Assembly (NCBI GenBank): GCA_017962165.1
Contig: JAGCVW010000009.1
Location: 1-34,959, forward strand
Direction of reading: 5' to 3'
Origin: Bacteroidales bacterium
GTDB taxonomy: Bacteria; Bacteroidota; Bacteroidia; Bacteroidales; UBA932
Length of the DNA stretch: 34,959 bases
Part shown: positions 31,912 through 34,959 of the stretch, piece after piece
Position numbering within the stretch: the stretch's first letter is position 1
Layout of the letters: each line of letters begins with the position of its first letter
Made by a program: the position numbers and the translations under genes
The notes under the pieces: generated by a model
Databases searched by the model: none
What the model saw: the letters and a program-made list of their open reading frames with translations, nothing else
Told to the model about the DNA's origin: nothing

Positions 31912-32793
31912 ATGGATTTATTATCAGTCAGCGAATTTGCTCAGCAACATAATCTGGTGGAGCGCACTGTCAGGAACTGGTGCGCCGCCGGGAAGATTGA
32001 TGGGGTTGTACTTATAGGAAAGACCTGGAGTATTCCTGCCGATGCGCAGTTGCCGCGAAAAGGCAAGCTGAAAGAGAGCCCATTACTGAAACGTCTGCGT
32101 GAAGAGAAGGAAGGAAAGATTAGCGGCGGAATCTATCACCGTACCCAGATAGACCTCACGTACAACTCCAACCATATAGAGGGAAGTCGCCTGACACACG
32201 AACAAACACGGTATATCTTCGAGACTAACACTATCGGCATTACGGAAACAAGTATCAGTGTAGATGATATCGTAGAGACTACTAATCACTTCCGTTGCAT
32301 AGATCTCATTATAGATCGAGCGGAGGAGAAACTCTCCGAGCTCCTTATAAAAGAGATCCACAGACTGCTTAAGACCGGAACATCAGACAGCGGCAAGTCC
32401 TGGTTCAATGTTGGAGATTATAAAAAATTGCCGAATGAGGTAGGCGGGAATGCCACATGCCCCCCGGACGAAGTCCATGCACGGATGAAATCCCTCCTTT
32501 CTGCCTACAACGCAAAGTCTTCAAAAACGTTGGAGGATATTATTGACCTCCATCAACAGTTTGAGGCTATCCATCCATTCCAGGATGGAAACGGCAGGGT
32601 AGGAAGGCTGGTAATGTTCAAGGAATGCCTTGCAAACGGGATTGTACCGTTTATAATAACAGAAGAACTTAAGATCTTCTATTACAGAGGTCTTAAAGAA
32701 TGGGGCCACATTAATGGCTATCTCACAGATACTTGCCTCTCGGCGCAAGACAACTATAAAGCGTTACTTGATTACTTCAAGATTAAGTATTAG
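31912..32793 (+). CDS. Fic-domain AMP-transferase with N-terminal HTH, self-inhibited
   Basis: 293 residues from the ATG at 31912, 32 bases after the -7 box. Residues 1-45 look like a MerR/excisionase-type HTH (SVSEFAQQHNLVERTVRNW). SNHIEG at 86-91 is the [S/T]xxxE[G/N] inhibitory motif (Glu90), placed before the Fic core as in class II self-inhibited proteins. The catalytic loop HPFQDGNGRVGR begins at His221 and is fully canonical. Fic enzymes transfer AMP from ATP to protein hydroxyls. The target is unknown; no separate antitoxin is next to it. The HTH may bind the palindrome upstream of its own gene. Confidence 0.92.
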   Translation: MDLLSVSEFAQQHNLVERTVRNWCAAGKIDGVVLIGKTWSIPADAQLPRKGKLKESPLLKRLREEKEGKISGGIYHRTQIDLTYNSNHIEGSRLTHEQTRYIFETNTIGITETSISVDDIVETTNHFRCIDLIIDRAEEKLSELLIKEIHRLLKTGTSDSGKSWFNVGDYKKLPNEVGGNATCPPDEVHARMKSLLSAYNAKSSKTLEDIIDLHQQFEAIHPFQDGNGRVGRLVMFKECLANGIVPFIITEELKIFYYRGLKEWGHINGYLTDTCLSAQDNYKALLDYFKIKY

Positions 32794-32797
32794 CCGG

Positions 32798-32912
32798 CAC
32801 TTGCCGAAGATCATATCTGTTCTCAGAATAGCAGGCTCCATCAGCCTGCTGTTTTTCGATGTGGTCGGAGGGGCATTTTATCAGAACGAAGCAAGTTATT
32901 TAGACAAAAGTG
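32798..32912 (+). pseudogene. Remnant of CDP-alcohol phosphatidyltransferase gene, copy 2
   Basis: Directly after the Fic stop the frame reads HLPKIISVLRIAGSISLLFF, the N-terminal membrane helix of the family. Catalytic residues are missing. The last 93 bases (32820-32912) duplicate copy 1 exactly. Confidence 0.65.
32820..32912 (+). repeat. 93-base direct repeat, copy 2
   Basis: Same sequence as 29852-29944, including the AGCAGGCT hairpin and T-run, here placed to terminate the Fic transcript. Confidence 0.9.
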
Positions 32913-32985
32913 ACCGAGAAAATTCGTATACTTGTATTCGCAAAATCGATATTTGTCTGACAGATTTCCAAAGGAACAATCATTA

Positions 32986-34146
32986 ATGAAAATAAGACTA
33001 GAGAGGCCGGAAGATTACCGTGCGGTTGAGATGCTTACCCGTGATGCTTTTTGGAATGTATATCGGCCGGGGTGCACAGAGCACTACGTGCTGCATTGCT
33101 TCAGGAGCAATCCGGACTTCATTCCGGAACTTGACTTCGTAATGGAGGATAATGGCAGGTTGATCGGCCACGTGATGTTCTGCAAGGCAGAATTGATGCT
33201 GCCCGACGGTACGCACAAACCTTCATGGACCTTTGGCCCAATCTGCATCCATCCCGACTTCAAGAGAAAAGGGTATGGGCTGCGGTTGCTGAACTATGCG
33301 CTGGACCAGGCTCGTGAGATGGGCATCGGCTTCCTATGTATGGAAGGGGATATAGAATTTTACAAGCACGCCGGATTCTCGCTTGCAAGCGGTTTCGGCG
33401 TCCACTATCACGACTTTCCCAAGGACGATCCTGTTCCTTTCTTCCTGGCACAGGAGCTGATTCCTGGCTGGCTTAAATCCAACGGTATAGAAGAAGCAAC
33501 GTATTATCCTCCAAAGGGATACTTCGTTGCCGATGAGAACCCGGAAGAATTTGAAGCCTTCGAGACCACCTTCCCGGCAAAGGAAAAGAAGCGCCTTCCC
33601 GGACAGCTGTTTTACGATGGGGTGATGGAAACCGACCGTATTATTCTCCGCCCGTGGCGGGACAGCGATGCGGCCGTGCTTTATAAGTGGGCGTCGGATC
33701 CCGATGTGGGGCCCCGCGCAGGATGGGCTCCGCATCAGTCCGTGGAAGAGAGCTTGGAAGTAATCCGGACCGTCTTCAAAGATGCGACCAACACCTGGGC
33801 AATCGAGCTGAAGGAAACGGGAGAAGCGATCGGCGCGATGGGTTACGGGCCATCGTGCGAGTGCAATCTGCCGGCACGTGACGGCGAACCGCTCATCGGT
33901 TACTGGATAGCAAAACCCTATTGGAACAAGGGCATCTGCACAGAAGCGCTCGGGCTGATGATTGAGCACATCCGGTGCAGGGCCGATATCAAATCCCTTA
34001 TCTCCGGGCACTTCATCGACAACCCTGCAAGTGGCCGCGTGATGGAAAAGTGCGGCTTCATCCCCACCGGAGAGACCGTAATCGACGAAAGTCAGTATCA
34101 AGGGAAAGACCGCCCTATCCGGGTGCTTCGTCTGACACTTGGTTAA
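32986..34146 (+). CDS. Fusion of two GNAT acetyltransferase domains
   Basis: 386 residues from the ATG at 32986. The first GNAT domain (1 to about 200) has the acetyl-CoA motif IHPDFKRKGYGLRLL and ends in KKRLPGQLFYDG, typical of a free-standing N-acetyltransferase C-terminus. The second (from about residue 210, METDRIILRPWRDSDAAVLY) is RimJ/RimL-like, with IGYWIAKPYWNKGICTEALG. Both CoA-binding motifs look intact. Substrates are unknown. A longer in-frame start at 32932 lacks conserved sequence. The gene begins 73 bases after the 93-base repeat. Confidence 0.87.
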   Translation: MKIRLERPEDYRAVEMLTRDAFWNVYRPGCTEHYVLHCFRSNPDFIPELDFVMEDNGRLIGHVMFCKAELMLPDGTHKPSWTFGPICIHPDFKRKGYGLRLLNYALDQAREMGIGFLCMEGDIEFYKHAGFSLASGFGVHYHDFPKDDPVPFFLAQELIPGWLKSNGIEEATYYPPKGYFVADENPEEFEAFETTFPAKEKKRLPGQLFYDGVMETDRIILRPWRDSDAAVLYKWASDPDVGPRAGWAPHQSVEESLEVIRTVFKDATNTWAIELKETGEAIGAMGYGPSCECNLPARDGEPLIGYWIAKPYWNKGICTEALGLMIEHIRCRADIKSLISGHFIDNPASGRVMEKCGFIPTGETVIDESQYQGKDRPIRVLRLTLG

Positions 34147-34174
34147 ATTTTATTTCTTTACAAGAGTCCGCAAT

Positions 34175-34753
34175 ATGTCAGCAGACCGTCCCATACTGTT
34201 TTGCGAGGACCGCCAACAGTGGCGGAAGTGGTTGGCGGAGCATTTTGAAACTGAGGCGGAGATCTGGCTGGTATTTCCTGTAAAGGCGTCAGGGGAAAAG
34301 GGAGTCTCCTATAATGATGCGGTGGAAGAGGCGCTTTGTTTCGGCTGGATCGACAGTACGGCCGGCACTCTTGACAACAGGCATCAACTCAGGCATTTTA
34401 CCCCCAGAAGGAAAGGTAGCCCCTATTCTCGGCCCAATATCGAGCGTCTTATCTGGCTGGATAAAGTCGGGCTGATTCATCCGACGGTTCGCAAATCCGT
34501 CATCGGCTTGATTCAAACGCCGTATTCTTTTCCTGAAGATATCCTGGCCGAACTCCGGAAGGACGCAACCGTGTGGCGCAATTATTCTGCGTTTTCGGAA
34601 CCCTACAAAAGAATAAGGGTGGCTTATATAGATGCAGCCAGAAAACGGCCGGAAGAATTTCAGAAAAGGCTTGCCAATTTCATCAGATTCACAAAGCAGA
34701 ACAAACTGATTGTCGGATATGGCGGCGTGGACAAGTATTATTCCGTCGGCTAA
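34175..34753 (+). CDS. YdeI/OmpD-associated family protein
   Basis: 192 residues from the ATG at 34175, 28 bases after the GNAT stop. The family pattern is clear: WRKWLAEHFETEAEIWLVF, SYNDAVEEALCFGWIDS, FTPRRKGSPYSRPNIER and a C-terminal RPEEFQKRLANFI. YdeI-type proteins are poorly understood; some are linked to antimicrobial-peptide or bacteriocin resistance. Cytoplasmic, no signal peptide. Its stop overlaps a following ATG (TAATG) that opens a truncated phosphatidyltransferase remnant. Confidence 0.85.
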   Translation: MSADRPILFCEDRQQWRKWLAEHFETEAEIWLVFPVKASGEKGVSYNDAVEEALCFGWIDSTAGTLDNRHQLRHFTPRRKGSPYSRPNIERLIWLDKVGLIHPTVRKSVIGLIQTPYSFPEDILAELRKDATVWRNYSAFSEPYKRIRVAYIDAARKRPEEFQKRLANFIRFTKQNKLIVGYGGVDKYYSVG

Positions 34754-34890
34754 TGATGAAGCACCTTCCCAACATCATATCGGCCCTGAGAATAATCGCC
34801 GCAAGCGATGCTTTTTTATGTGCCTCGGGCGGGAACACTAAGTTGTTTACAGAAAAAACTGATAGTCAATTAAATACCAAGGCGTACTAG
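34753..34890 (+). pseudogene. Truncated CDP-alcohol phosphatidyltransferase start, copy 3
   Basis: 45 residues beginning MMKHLPNIISALRIIAA, a good family N-terminus, but after residue 17 the sequence changes (SDAFLCASGG) and soon stops. The junction carries TGTGCCTCGGGCGGG, also found at 30016-30030. The TAATG coupling to the YdeI gene suggests that an intact two-gene operon existed before the break. Confidence 0.6.
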
Positions 34891-34959
34891 TAAATTCGGG
34901 TAACATTTGGGAAACATTTTTGTCAGTCTGTGTCTTTCTATTGCGTTAATTGTCAATAA

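Noticed and set aside
29815-34959. Integron with gene cassettes
   Set aside because: No integrase is visible and no attC-type core sites were recognised at the gene borders; the repeats are gene fragments instead.

Overview
The window looks like chromosomal DNA of a fairly GC-rich member of the Bacteroidota, probably an uncultured gut- or rumen-type Bacteroidales. The evidence is the repeated Bacteroidota -7 promoter element (TAnnTTTG), a fimbrillin/FISUMP lipoprotein, abundant small outer-membrane barrels, LuxS, and a DsbD-type reductase. Genus cannot be decided from what is visible.

Region 1 (1-6388) is the most unusual part. A large DUF4062 protein with a degenerate STAND/NACHT-like NTPase core is translationally coupled to a CASTOR/POLLUX-like two-TM, TrkA-N channel protein that runs off the left edge. 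Divergently transcribed beside them is a four-TM protein with Rossmann-like domains and a C-terminal RyR (ryanodine-receptor) domain. Together they look like a sensor plus two nucleotide-gated membrane proteins and are the best candidate for an undescribed system. Region 2 (6450-13303) is a minus-strand catabolic operon: HAD phosphatase, then ROK sugar kinase, GH2 exo-beta-glucosaminidase-like enzyme, guanidine-modifying hydrolase, carbamate kinase and ornithine carbamoyltransferase. It joins glycoside use to an arginine-deiminase-type ATP-yielding pathway. Region 3 (13426-17355) holds a membrane-anchored TPR/LuxR regulator and, divergently, a small peptide gene plus fimbrillin-like and acidic lipoproteins.

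Region 4 (17755-20025, minus) is a coupled luxS operon with an SDR enzyme, a membrane protein and an EF-hand-like secreted protein. It diverges from dsbD (20062-21903) across only 36 bases. Region 5 (21937-29069, plus) is a tightly overlapped eight-gene operon: lipoprotein, small alarmone synthetase, small alarmone hydrolase, an internally deleted K+/H+ antiporter, a kinase-fold phosphotransferase, a phosphatase/anti-sigma-kinase fusion, a STAS protein and an outer-membrane protein. It reads as a stress-signalling unit.

Region 6 (29182-34959) is accessory: an outer-membrane protein, a secreted hypothetical, a self-inhibited Fic protein with its own candidate operator, a double GNAT fusion and a YdeI-like protein. 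Three truncated 5' ends of a CDP-alcohol phosphatidyltransferase gene lie between them, two sharing an identical 93-base segment. Dispersed repeats also stand out: an 82-85-base palindromic element read in frame inside two unrelated genes, a GTTACTTTGCCC hairpin family, and paired 36-base and 52-base inverted repeats in long intergenic stretches. Several genes have the -7 box only 4-8 bases before the ATG, which suggests leaderless or near-leaderless mRNAs.
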